A DNA stretch of 64,000 bases, taken from the NCBI GenBank assembly GCA_903913285.1, contig CAIWKO010000010.1, positions 1 through 64,000 of the forward strand. The letters run 5' to 3'. Position numbers and translations under genes: made by a program. The DNA comes from an uncultured Bacteroidales bacterium (lineage in GTDB: Bacteria; Bacteroidota; Bacteroidia; Bacteroidales; CAIWKO01). Of the stretch, positions 56,390 to 64,000 are shown one piece after another. How positions within the stretch are numbered: the stretch's first letter is position 1; every line of letters begins with the position of its first letter. The notes beneath the pieces were generated by a model. It saw only the letters and a program-made list of their open reading frames with translations, made no database searches and had not been told where the DNA came from.

Positions 56390-56644
56390 TTATTTAACTC
56401 TTTCAATAATTTCTACTAAACGCCAACATTTATTCTTACTCAATGGCTTTGTTTCAGCTATAAGAACGGTGTCGCCAATATTGCATTCATTTTTTTCATC
56501 GTCAGCCATGAATTTGGTATTTTTTTTCACAAATTTACCATACTTCGGGTGCATCACTTTTCTTTCAACATTAACGACGATCGTATTCTGCATTTTATTG
56601 CTGACAACAACACCTGTTTTTTCTTTTCTTAAATTACGTTCCAT
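56390..56644 (-). CDS. rpsQ: ribosomal protein S17
   Basis: 84 aa, early 16S-binding 30S protein with an OB fold. [33 protein letters not shown] is diagnostic. Confidence 0.96.
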   Translation of the reverse strand: MERNLRKEKTGVVVSNKMQNTIVVNVERKVMHPKYGKFVKKNTKFMADDEKNECNIGDTVLIAETKPLSKNKCWRLVEIIERVK

Positions 56645-56653
56645 GACAAATTA

Positions 56654-56893
56654 TTACTTTATGTTGTTTTTCTTTGTACCTTCTTCAACAATATTCGGTT
56701 CTCCGTGAATCGCTCTATTGCGAAGTTCTGTGTGCATACGGGCAATAGTTTTCTGATAATCCTTTATTTTCATTGGATTTTCAAGTGGAGAAACCGCATG
56801 GTTCATTTTCAGTTTTAAAAACTGTTTTTTTTCTTCCACTAATCTTTCCCGAAGTTCAATCGTAGAAAGTTCTTTGATTACTTGCTGTTTCAT
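56654..56893 (-). CDS. rpmC: ribosomal protein L29
   Basis: 79 aa, helical 50S protein near the exit tunnel. ELSTIELRERLVEEKKQFLKLKMNHAVSPLENP is diagnostic. Confidence 0.95.
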   Translation of the reverse strand: MKQQVIKELSTIELRERLVEEKKQFLKLKMNHAVSPLENPMKIKDYQKTIARMHTELRNRAIHGEPNIVEEGTKKNNIK

Positions 56894-56904
56894 TGCTTTA
56901 TTTT

Positions 56905-57327
56905 TTATTCTTCTACGTAATCTCTTCTTATTACAAATTTCGTATCTACCGGCATTTTTTGTGCGCCTAAACGTAATGCTTCTTTAGCAATATCAAAAGG
57001 CACACCATCAATTTCAAATAAAATTCTACCAGGAGTTACGCGTGCAACATAATATTCCAATGCTCCCTTACCTTTACCCATACGTACTTCGGCTGGTTTT
57101 TTGGTTACGGGTTTATCCGGAAATATTCTGATCCACAACTGTCCTTCACGTTTCATGTAACGTGTTATGGCTTGACGGGCGGCTTCAATCTGCCTGCCGG
57201 TGATCCAATATTCTTCAAGAGTTTTTATTGCAAAAGAACCGAATGAAATCTGGTGACCGCGATGAGCAGTACCTTTCATGCGTTGCTTCTGCATTTTCCT
57301 GTATTTCGTTTTTTTAGGCTGTAACAT
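56905..57327 (-). CDS. rplP: ribosomal protein L16
   Basis: 140 aa, 50S protein at the A-site side. [30 protein letters not shown] and [28 protein letters not shown] are diagnostic. Confidence 0.97.
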   Translation of the reverse strand: MLQPKKTKYRKMQKQRMKGTAHRGHQISFGSFAIKTLEEYWITGRQIEAARQAITRYMKREGQLWIRIFPDKPVTKKPAEVRMGKGKGALEYYVARVTPGRILFEIDGVPFDIAKEALRLGAQKMPVDTKFVIRRDYVEE

Positions 57328-57368
57328 TACAGTATGTTTTTTAAAAATTAACCAATAAGTTTCTTAAA

Positions 57369-58094
57369 CTATTTTCTCTTTCTTCTTCTTCCCTGGTCTT
57401 TTCCACCACCGACAGAAGATTCCTGATTATTTACTTTCAAAGTATTTGATGTAGGAACAATTTCTCTTTTTCCGTAAATTTCACCTTTACATATCCATAC
57501 TTTCACACCGATACGACCATAGGTTGTATGAGCTTCAACCAAAGCATAATCAATGTCAGCACGTAAAGTATGCAAAGGAATACGGCCTTCTTTATGAATT
57601 TCAGTACGAGCCATTTCAGCACCGCCGATACGACCTGAACATTGTACTTTTATACCTTCAGCTCCCATTCTCATGGTTGAAGCAACACCTGTTTTCACAG
57701 CGCGTCTATATGAAATTCTGCCTTCAATTTGTTTGGCAATTGTTTGAGCTACCAAAACAGCATCAAGTTCAGGACGTTTAATTTCGTTGATATTGATCTG
57801 AATCTCCTTGTTGGTGATCTTCTTCAATTCTTCTTTCAGTTTATCAACTTCCTGACCGCCTTTTCCAATGATGATACCCGGACGTGCTGTATGAATCGTT
57901 ACAGTAATAAGTTTCAACGTACGTTCGATAACGATCTTTGAAATGCTGGCTTTCGATAAACGGGCATTTAAATACGTTCTGATCTTTTTATCTTCAATCA
58001 GTTTACTTTCAAAACTTTTTCCACCGAACCAATTAGATTCCCATCCTCTGATTATACCTAATCTGATTCCTATTGGATTTGTTTTTTGTCCCAT
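57369..58094 (-). CDS. rpsC: ribosomal protein S3
   Basis: 241 aa, 30S protein at the mRNA entry tunnel. The KH domain contains [16 protein letters not shown], and the C-terminal part [29 protein letters not shown] short basic tail ([13 protein letters not shown]) closes it. Confidence 0.97.
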   Translation of the reverse strand: MGQKTNPIGIRLGIIRGWESNWFGGKSFESKLIEDKKIRTYLNARLSKASISKIVIERTLKLITVTIHTARPGIIIGKGGQEVDKLKEELKKITNKEIQININEIKRPELDAVLVAQTIAKQIEGRISYRRAVKTGVASTMRMGAEGIKVQCSGRIGGAEMARTEIHKEGRIPLHTLRADIDYALVEAHTTYGRIGVKVWICKGEIYGKREIVPTSNTLKVNNQESSVGGGKDQGRRRKRK

Positions 58095-58112
58095 CTGGTA
58101 AAAATTTATTTG

Positions 58113-58571
58113 TTATTTAGTTTTTTCTTTTTTACTTACTTTTTCTACAATTTCTTCTTCTACAGGAAGTATCTCTGCATTTCTGCTGTCAACAATCAAT
58201 GTAACGTGATTTGAACGTTTTTTGATACGATGTGCACGACCTTGAGGAGCAGCTTGTATCCTTTTCAATTGACGACCGCTGTCTACAAAAATTTCTTTTA
58301 CATACAAATTGCTCTCTTCTATACGAACTCCTTCGTTTTTTGTTTGCCAGTTCGATATAGCCGACAATAAAAGTTTGTGCAGGCGTCCCGAAGCTTCTTT
58401 TGGTGATGTTTTCAACAAGAATAAAGCTTTATCCACATTCATGTGTCTTATCTGGTCAGCAACCAATCGCATTTTTCGTGGCGATGTAGGGCAATTTACC
58501 AATCGTGCAAAGTACTTCTTTTTATTAGCTTCTTTTGCTTTGTTTGCACTTATTCGTTTTCTTTCTCCCAT
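58113..58571 (-). CDS. rplV: ribosomal protein L22
   Basis: 152 aa, 50S protein lining the exit tunnel. [32 protein letters not shown] and [17 protein letters not shown] are diagnostic. The C-terminus is extended with [16 protein letters not shown]. Confidence 0.96.
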   Translation of the reverse strand: MGERKRISANKAKEANKKKYFARLVNCPTSPRKMRLVADQIRHMNVDKALFLLKTSPKEASGRLHKLLLSAISNWQTKNEGVRIEESNLYVKEIFVDSGRQLKRIQAAPQGRAHRIKKRSNHVTLIVDSRNAEILPVEEEIVEKVSKKEKTK

Positions 58572-58598
58572 GATATTATCTGTTTTGAAGCTGTTTGT

Positions 58599-58871
58599 TT
58601 ATTTTTTTCCTTTATTACCGGCGTGACCTCTAAAAATACGTGTCGGTGAAAACTCACCTAACTTGTGGCCTACCATGTTTTCAGTTACATAAACCGGAAT
58701 AAATTTGTTTCCGTTATGAACCAATACAGTTAACCCTACAAAATCCGGTGAAATGATCGAACCTCTCGACCAGGTTTTGATTGATGTTTTTTTATTGGAT
58801 TCTGTCATCTGAAGAATTTTTTTCTCCAGTTTGTAATTGATGTACGGACCTTTTTTTAACGAACGACTCAT
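58599..58871 (-). CDS. rpsS: ribosomal protein S19
   Basis: 90 aa, 30S head protein. [20 protein letters not shown] and [23 protein letters not shown] are diagnostic. Confidence 0.97.
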   Translation of the reverse strand: MSRSLKKGPYINYKLEKKILQMTESNKKTSIKTWSRGSIISPDFVGLTVLVHNGNKFIPVYVTENMVGHKLGEFSPTRIFRGHAGNKGKK

Positions 58872-58896
58872 ATGTTTAATCTATACTGGTTCTTAT

Positions 58897-59721
58897 TTAT
58901 TTCTTTTTGTTTTCGATGATGTATTTATTCGACATCTTCTTTTTATCTCTGGTTTTGTAGCCTCTTGAAGGTGTGCCTTTTCTTGTTCTTGGCAAACCGC
59001 CTGATGCTTTACCTTCACCACCGCCCATGGGGTGATCAACAGGATTCATTGCAACACCTCTGTTTCTCGGACGACGTCCCAACCATCTTGATCTTCCGGC
59101 TTTACCAGATACTTCAAGGTTATGATCCGGATTTGATACCATACCCACGGTAGCTTTGCATGCTTGTAAGATCAAACGTGTTTCGCTCGAAGGTAATTTA
59201 ACAACAGCATATTTTCCGTCTCTCGACATCAACTGTGCAAATGTACCGGCTCCTCTGGCCATTTTTCCACCTTCACCCGGACGAAGTTCAATATTGTGAA
59301 TGATAGTTCCGAAAGGAATTTCACTTAAATATAATGAATTGCCTATTTCCGGAGCTACACCTTTTCCTGATGCAATCTTTTGTCCAACTTTCATTCCCTG
59401 AGCAGCGATAATATATCGTTTTTCACCATCAGCGTATGAAAGTAAAGCGATACGTGCGCTTCTGTTCGGATCGTATTCTATGGAAACAACTGTTGCAGGA
59501 ATATTTTCTTTATCACGTTTAAAGTCAATAATTCTATATTGTTTTTTATGACCACCACCAATATAACGCATGGTCATTTTTCCTGTGTTGTCTCTACCTC
59601 CCGATCTCTTCGTACTTACTAATAAACTCTTTTCAGGTCTATTGGTAGTAATCTCGTCAAAAGTACTAATTACTTTGAAGCGTTGACCGGGTGTTGTCGG
59701 TTTTAGTTTCTTTAATGCCAT
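58897..59721 (-). CDS. rplB: ribosomal protein L2
   Basis: 274 aa, 50S protein needed for peptidyl transfer and subunit joining. [29 protein letters not shown] and the catalytic-histidine region [20 protein letters not shown] are diagnostic. Confidence 0.97.
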   Translation of the reverse strand: MALKKLKPTTPGQRFKVISTFDEITTNRPEKSLLVSTKRSGGRDNTGKMTMRYIGGGHKKQYRIIDFKRDKENIPATVVSIEYDPNRSARIALLSYADGEKRYIIAAQGMKVGQKIASGKGVAPEIGNSLYLSEIPFGTIIHNIELRPGEGGKMARGAGTFAQLMSRDGKYAVVKLPSSETRLILQACKATVGMVSNPDHNLEVSGKAGRSRWLGRRPRNRGVAMNPVDHPMGGGEGKASGGLPRTRKGTPSRGYKTRDKKKMSNKYIIENKKK

Positions 59722-59726
59722 TTTTA

Positions 59727-60017
59727 TTAAATATTGCTATAAAAATCTATTGTTTCACCTTTTGCTAACGTTACTATAGCTTTTTTTGTCGATAACTTAC
59801 GACCGGAAATATAACCGGCTTTAGTATAACGGGATTTTAATTTCCCCATCGAATTCAGGGTGTTTACTGATTCAACTTTTACTTCGTAAAATTCTTCAAC
59901 AGCTTTTTTGATCTGTAGTTTATTGGCCTTTTTATCAACCAGAAAAGCATAACGATTGAGAGTTTCTCCCAAATGCGTCATTTTTTCTGTAATTACCGGC
60001 TTTATAATCATGCTCAT
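59727..60017 (-). CDS. rplW: ribosomal protein L23
   Basis: 96 aa, exit-tunnel protein docking trigger factor and [44 protein letters not shown] is the family core. Confidence 0.96.
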   Translation of the reverse strand: MSMIIKPVITEKMTHLGETLNRYAFLVDKKANKLQIKKAVEEFYEVKVESVNTLNSMGKLKSRYTKAGYISGRKLSTKKAIVTLAKGETIDFYSNI

Positions 60018-60035
60018 TGTTCTGCTTTTTTTTAA

Positions 60036-60665
60036 TTATTTTTGAAACATTTCATTGATCTTCTGAACAGAACTTTCTATTATTAATAGATTCGATGCTC
60101 TCAGAATTTCGTATGTGTTTATCGATGCAGCTGTCAAAACTTTTGAATTTTGAAGATTCCGCGATGATAAATAAACATTGTTATCTACATAAGGAAGAAC
60201 CATCAAAGTTTTTTTGTCAGCCAGATTCAGTTTTGCTAATAATTCTTTGTAACTTTTGGTTTTAACTTCTTCAAAGGTAAAATCTTCAAGTATCATGATC
60301 TGGTTTTCTTTTGCCTTATAAGTTAAAGCAGATTTACGAGCCAGTTGTTTTACTTTTTTGTTTAATTTGAAGTTATAAACTCTGGGGTGAGGTCCGAATG
60401 CTCTGGCACCACCAACAAATACCGGTGAATTAATATCACCCGAACGTGCGCCGCCTGTACCTTTTTGACGTTTTAATTTTTTTGTACTGCCCGACATCTG
60501 TGAACGTTCTTTCGAACTATGAGTTCCCTGACGTCTGTTAGCTAAAAATTGTTTAACATCAAGATAAATTGCATGATCATTCGGTTCAATACCGAAAATG
60601 GTATCGTCTAAAGTAACCTTTTTGGTAGTTTTACTACCGTCGATTTTATATACTACTACATCCAT
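60036..60665 (-). CDS. rplD: ribosomal protein L4
   Basis: 209 aa, 50S protein with a tunnel loop. [40 protein letters not shown] is the conserved loop. In enterobacteria L4 represses the S10 operon; nothing similar is tested here. Its start overlaps the rplC stop by 10 nt. Confidence 0.97.
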   Translation of the reverse strand: MDVVVYKIDGSKTTKKVTLDDTIFGIEPNDHAIYLDVKQFLANRRQGTHSSKERSQMSGSTKKLKRQKGTGGARSGDINSPVFVGGARAFGPHPRVYNFKLNKKVKQLARKSALTYKAKENQIMILEDFTFEEVKTKSYKELLAKLNLADKKTLMVLPYVDNNVYLSSRNLQNSKVLTAASINTYEILRASNLLIIESSVQKINEMFQK

Positions 60666-61285
60666 CTCTCAATTTTTATATATGCACCTTTAGGACCGGG
60701 AACAGAACCTTTTACTAATATGAGGTTCTTCTCAGGAATAATTTTTATTACTTGACTATTGATAACTTTCACTCTGTCGTTACCCATTCTGCCTGCCATT
60801 CTTAATCCCTTAAAAACGCGTGAAGGATACGATGAAGCACCAACTGAACCGGGAGCTCTCAAACGGTCATGCTGTCCGTGAGTTTTTTCGCCCACACCGC
60901 CAAATCCATGACGTTTTACAACACCCTGAAAACCTTTTCCTTTAGATGTACCTACACAGTCAATATATTCGCCTTCAATAAAAACATCTACCGTTAAAAC
61001 TTCCCCGAACTGTTTCCGATGACCTTCTTCAAATCTCGAAAATTCAGCAACTATTTTTTTCGGAGTGGTTCCGGCTTTTTCAAAATGACCTTTCATTGGC
61101 TTATTGGTCCGTCGTTCTTTCTTTTCATCAAAAGACAACTGAATAGCATCATAGCCGTTTTTTTCTTTTGTTAAGACCTGCGTTACTACGCATGGACCGG
61201 CTTCGATGACGGTGCAAGGGATATTTTTCCCTGCTTCGTCAAAAATACTGGTCATTCCAATCTTCTTTCCTAATAACCCTGACAT
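60656..61285 (-). CDS. rplC: ribosomal protein L3
   Basis: 209 aa, 50S assembly protein. [34 protein letters not shown] and [15 protein letters not shown] are diagnostic. Confidence 0.97.
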   Translation of the reverse strand: MSGLLGKKIGMTSIFDEAGKNIPCTVIEAGPCVVTQVLTKEKNGYDAIQLSFDEKKERRTNKPMKGHFEKAGTTPKKIVAEFSRFEEGHRKQFGEVLTVDVFIEGEYIDCVGTSKGKGFQGVVKRHGFGGVGEKTHGQHDRLRAPGSVGASSYPSRVFKGLRMAGRMGNDRVKVINSQVIKIIPEKNLILVKGSVPGPKGAYIKIERWM

Positions 61286-61317
61286 TGTTACCTTTTTTTA
61301 ACTATTATGAAAACTAA

Positions 61318-61623
61318 CTACACTTTTATTTCTACTTCTACACCATTCGGAAGCTCTAATTTCATTAAAGCATCGATAGTTTTTGAAGTAGTACTGTATA
61401 TGTCCAGTAACCTTTTGTACGTCGACAATTCAAATTGTTCGCGCGATTTCTTGTTCACAAAAGTCGATCTTAATACAGTATAGATCTTTTTGTTCGATGG
61501 CAAGGGAATGGGTCCACTTACTATCGCTCCGGTTGATTTAACGGTCTTTACTATTTTCTCTGCCGATTTATCAACCAAATTGTGATCGTATGATTTCAAC
61601 TTTATTCTAATCCTTTGACTCAC
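61318..61623 (-). CDS. rpsJ: ribosomal protein S10
   Basis: 101 aa, 30S protein and NusE partner in antitermination. [42 protein letters not shown] is diagnostic. It opens the S10 part, 19 nt behind fusA. Confidence 0.97.
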   Translation of the reverse strand: MSQRIRIKLKSYDHNLVDKSAEKIVKTVKSTGAIVSGPIPLPSNKKIYTVLRSTFVNKKSREQFELSTYKRLLDIYSTTSKTIDALMKLELPNGVEVEIKV

Positions 61624-61642
61624 GTTTTTATAGTTTTATTTG

Positions 61643-63751
61643 TTATGATACAATTGGTAAATATCCTTTTATTCTAAAAATAACTTCATCAGCTATTTCT
61701 TTGGGAGTTTCTTCATAATGAAAAAATTCCATCGATGAGGTCGAACGTCCCGAAGTAATAGTTCTCAATGCTGTGATATAACCGAACATTTCAGATAAAG
61801 GAACCGTAGCCCTAACGATCTGAAATCCGATCTTTGCAGAAATGCCTTCCAAATGAGCTCTGCGTTTATTCAGGTCACCTGTAACATCGCCTACGTATTC
61901 TTCCGGTGTCACCACTTCAAGTCTCATCACAGGTTCCATCAACACACAATTGGCTTTTTTGCAGGCTTCTTTAAAAGCAAAACGTGCAGCAATTTCAAAT
62001 GCCATTGCATCAGAGTCTACACTGTGGAATGAACCATCTATCAAACGAACTTTCGCAGATTCAAATGGGAATCCCGCAATAACACCGTTTTGCAACGCAG
62101 CTCTAAAACCTTTTTCTGCAGCTTTAATAAATTCTTTGGGTAATGTACCGCCTTTTATTTCATCAATAAATTGCAAACCTTTAAAGCCTGCATCTGCCGG
62201 TGAAATTTCAAAATCAATATCTGCAAACCGGCCTTTGCCGCCTGTTTGTTTCTTATAGATCTCTCTGTGACGCACACTGGCTTTAATGGCTTCTTTGTAT
62301 GCAACCTGCGGAGCACCGTGATTACATTCAACTTTATGCTCTCTTCTGAGGCGGTCTAATATAATTTCGAGATGAAGTTCGCCCATACCGCTGATAATGG
62401 TTTGGCCGGTTTCTTCATTCATTCTGATTCTGAACGTAGGATCTTCTTCTGCTATTTTATTCAAACAGGTGATCAGTTTATCGATATCGGCAGTTGTTTT
62501 TGGTTCAACGGCAATATTGATAACAGGTTCTGGGAAATTAATATTTTCCAGAACGATAGGATGTTTTTCGTCGCAAAGCGTATCGCCGGTTCTGATTTCT
62601 TTAAAACCAACCAATGCTCCAATATCTCCGGCTTCAATTTCGTTGATCTGAATTTGTTTGTTGGCATGCATCCTCAATATTTTCGAGATGCGTTCTTTTT
62701 TACCCGTGTTCGAGTTATAGATGAACGAACCTGTACTTAAAGTACCTGAATAAACTCTGAAAAATGCCAGTTTGCCAACATAGGTATCGGTGGCGATTTT
62801 AAATGCCAGTCCGCTGAACGGTTCCGAAACATTTGAATGACGTAACTCTGCTTTTTCTGTAAACGGATTGATACCTTCAATAGCAGGAATATCCAATGGG
62901 CTCGGCAGATACAGAACAATTGCATCCAGCAAGGTCTGTACGCCTTTATTCCGGAACGATGAGCCACACAATACCGGAGTAATACGCAATTCGATAGTTG
63001 CTTTGCGCAGTGCGGCAATAATATCTTCACTTGAAATAGAATCGGGGTCGCTCAAGAATTTTTCCAGCAGCGCTTCATTTTCTTCGGCACAACCTTCAAT
63101 AATTTTTGTGCGGTATTCGTGAACTATTTCTTTAATTTCTTCAGGAATTGGAATTTCAGTAAAGGTAAGTCCCAACGATTCTTCATCCCATTCATACGCT
63201 TTGTTATGAACCAAATCAACGATCCCTTTAAAATTATCTTCTTCGCCTATCGGTATCTGTAAAACCACCGGGTTGGCGTGTAATTTGTTTTTTATCTGAT
63301 TAATTACTTCATAAAAATCGGCGCCTGAGCGGTCCATTTTATTTACATAACTAATACGGGGTACATTATATTTATCGGCTTGATGCCAAACAGTTTCTGA
63401 TTGTGGTTCAACACCGCCAACAGCACAAAACAGTGCAACGGCGCCATCTAAAACTCTCAGGCTGCGTTCAACTTCAACGGTGAAATCAACATGACCGGGT
63501 GTATCGATGATGTTGATCTTAAAAGGTATGTCATTTGTTTTCCAGTAAACGGTGGTAGCAGCTGATGTGATGGTAATTCCTCTTTCCTGTTCCTGCTGCA
63601 TCCAATCCATGGTGGCGTTGCCTTCGTGCACTTCGCCCATGCGGTGGTTGATACCGGTATAATATAGGATACGCTCCGTCGTCGTGGTTTTACCCGCGTC
63701 GATGTGCGCCATAATGCCAATATTTCTAATATTTTCTAACTTCTCTGACAT
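61643..63751 (-). CDS. fusA: elongation factor G
   Basis: GTPase of 702 aa that drives ribosomal translocation. G-motifs [15 protein letters not shown] (14-29), the switch regions with [19 protein letters not shown] and NKMDRSG, and domain IV ([22 protein letters not shown]). Located between rpsG and rpsJ in the str part of the cluster. Confidence 0.97.
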   Translation of the reverse strand: MSEKLENIRNIGIMAHIDAGKTTTTERILYYTGINHRMGEVHEGNATMDWMQQEQERGITITSAATTVYWKTNDIPFKINIIDTPGHVDFTVEVERSLRVLDGAVALFCAVGGVEPQSETVWHQADKYNVPRISYVNKMDRSGADFYEVINQIKNKLHANPVVLQIPIGEEDNFKGIVDLVHNKAYEWDEESLGLTFTEIPIPEEIKEIVHEYRTKIIEGCAEENEALLEKFLSDPDSISSEDIIAALRKATIELRITPVLCGSSFRNKGVQTLLDAIVLYLPSPLDIPAIEGINPFTEKAELRHSNVSEPFSGLAFKIATDTYVGKLAFFRVYSGTLSTGSFIYNSNTGKKERISKILRMHANKQIQINEIEAGDIGALVGFKEIRTGDTLCDEKHPIVLENINFPEPVINIAVEPKTTADIDKLITCLNKIAEEDPTFRIRMNEETGQTIISGMGELHLEIILDRLRREHKVECNHGAPQVAYKEAIKASVRHREIYKKQTGGKGRFADIDFEISPADAGFKGLQFIDEIKGGTLPKEFIKAAEKGFRAALQNGVIAGFPFESAKVRLIDGSFHSVDSDAMAFEIAARFAFKEACKKANCVLMEPVMRLEVVTPEEYVGDVTGDLNKRRAHLEGISAKIGFQIVRATVPLSEMFGYITALRTITSGRSTSSMEFFHYEETPKEIADEVIFRIKGYLPIVS

Positions 63752-63787
63752 TAATTTTATATTATATCCCGTTCCGCATTAAGTTTA

Positions 63788-64000
63788 TTAAAACTTAAAA
63801 TGTGAAAATGCTTTATTAGCTTCGGCCATGCGGTGGGTATCTTCTTTTTTCTTAAAAGCAGCACCTTCTTCTTTATAACCGGCCATAATTTCTGAAGCTA
63901 ATTTTTGGCACATCGACTTTTCGTGGCGTGAACGGGCGTATTTTATCAGGTTTTTCATACCTATAGACATTTTCCTTCCCGGTCTGATCTCCGAAGGGAT
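63788..64000 (-). CDS. rpsG: ribosomal protein S7, C-terminal part (runs off the window)
   Basis: The last 213 bases encode 70 residues of S7 in frame: [19 protein letters not shown] and then [37 protein letters not shown] and the rest. The track's ORF start at 63970 is internal; the gene begins beyond the window. rpsL is expected upstream of it. Confidence 0.95.
   Translation of the reverse strand: MPSEIRPGRKMSIGMKNLIKYARSRHEKSMCQKLASEIMAGYKEEGAAFKKKEDTHRMAEANKAFSHFKF

Overview
The window is chromosomal DNA of a member of the Bacteroidota, probably a Bacteroidales-like or related free-living lineage; the sequence alone does not fix the genus. Signs for the phylum are promoters of the TTTG-N19-TAnnTTTG type, almost no Shine-Dalgarno sequences, a TonB-dependent receptor with an N-terminal carboxypeptidase-like domain, a type IX secretion (T9SS) sorting domain, an S46 dipeptidyl-peptidase, a GxxExxY protein, LytS/LytTR-type two-component proteins with beta-propeller sensors, and a long str-S10-spc-alpha ribosomal cluster ending in rplQ and enolase.

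Layout. 1-950: 5' end of a 16S rRNA gene on the minus strand, driven by two tandem promoter/boxA modules. 0.9-9.3 kb: a small outer-membrane protein, then a minus-strand run of a BatA-type membrane protein, topoisomerase IV subunit A, a flavodiiron protein and aminoacyl-histidine dipeptidase. 9.3-13.8 kb: a sensor kinase and its LytTR response regulator, separated by a GxxExxY gene, a remnant of a second GxxExxY gene and copies of a 79-bp imperfect palindrome. 13.9-19.6 kb: an AT-rich accessory stretch. It holds an unrecognised 234-aa protein with a rare strong Shine-Dalgarno and 21-bp repeats on both sides, then three genes for exported proteins. Each of these three is preceded by a copy of the same roughly 85-nt structured leader. 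Two 30-aa membrane microproteins, a lipoprotein, and an antitoxin-like gene with a truncated toxin follow. 19.7-26.9 kb: a TonB-dependent receptor, then a sulfate-activation operon cysC-cysD-cysN with an LtaS-like membrane phosphotransferase behind it. 27-40 kb: DUF1573 protein, rho, an oligopeptide permease, an alpha/beta hydrolase, a CcmF-type protein, a frameshifted S46 peptidase, a metallo-beta-lactamase-fold protein, APS reductase and an array of eight 41-bp hairpin units. 40-45 kb: a secreted metalloprotease-like/TolB-like/barrel protein with a small partner, a four-TM protein, MTA phosphorylase and a ten-unit 21-bp array. 45.2-64 kb: eno, rplQ, rpoA, then the spc, S10 and str genes up to a partial rpsG, all on the minus strand.

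How the genes work together. The cys genes activate sulfate to APS and PAPS; cysH, 12 kb away, reduces APS. The ribosomal cluster, RNA polymerase alpha, SecY, Map, IF-1 and EF-G form the growth-linked core. The accessory stretch looks like modular surface-protein genes that share one post-transcriptional control element.

The best candidates for something undescribed are (1) the thrice-repeated leader with a potential pseudoknot, and (2) the 234-aa protein flanked by 21-bp repeats. The GxxExxY repeat cassette and the two further intergenic arrays (41 bp and 21 bp) come next. No homology search or folding program was run; all family names come from motif recognition in the translated sequence.
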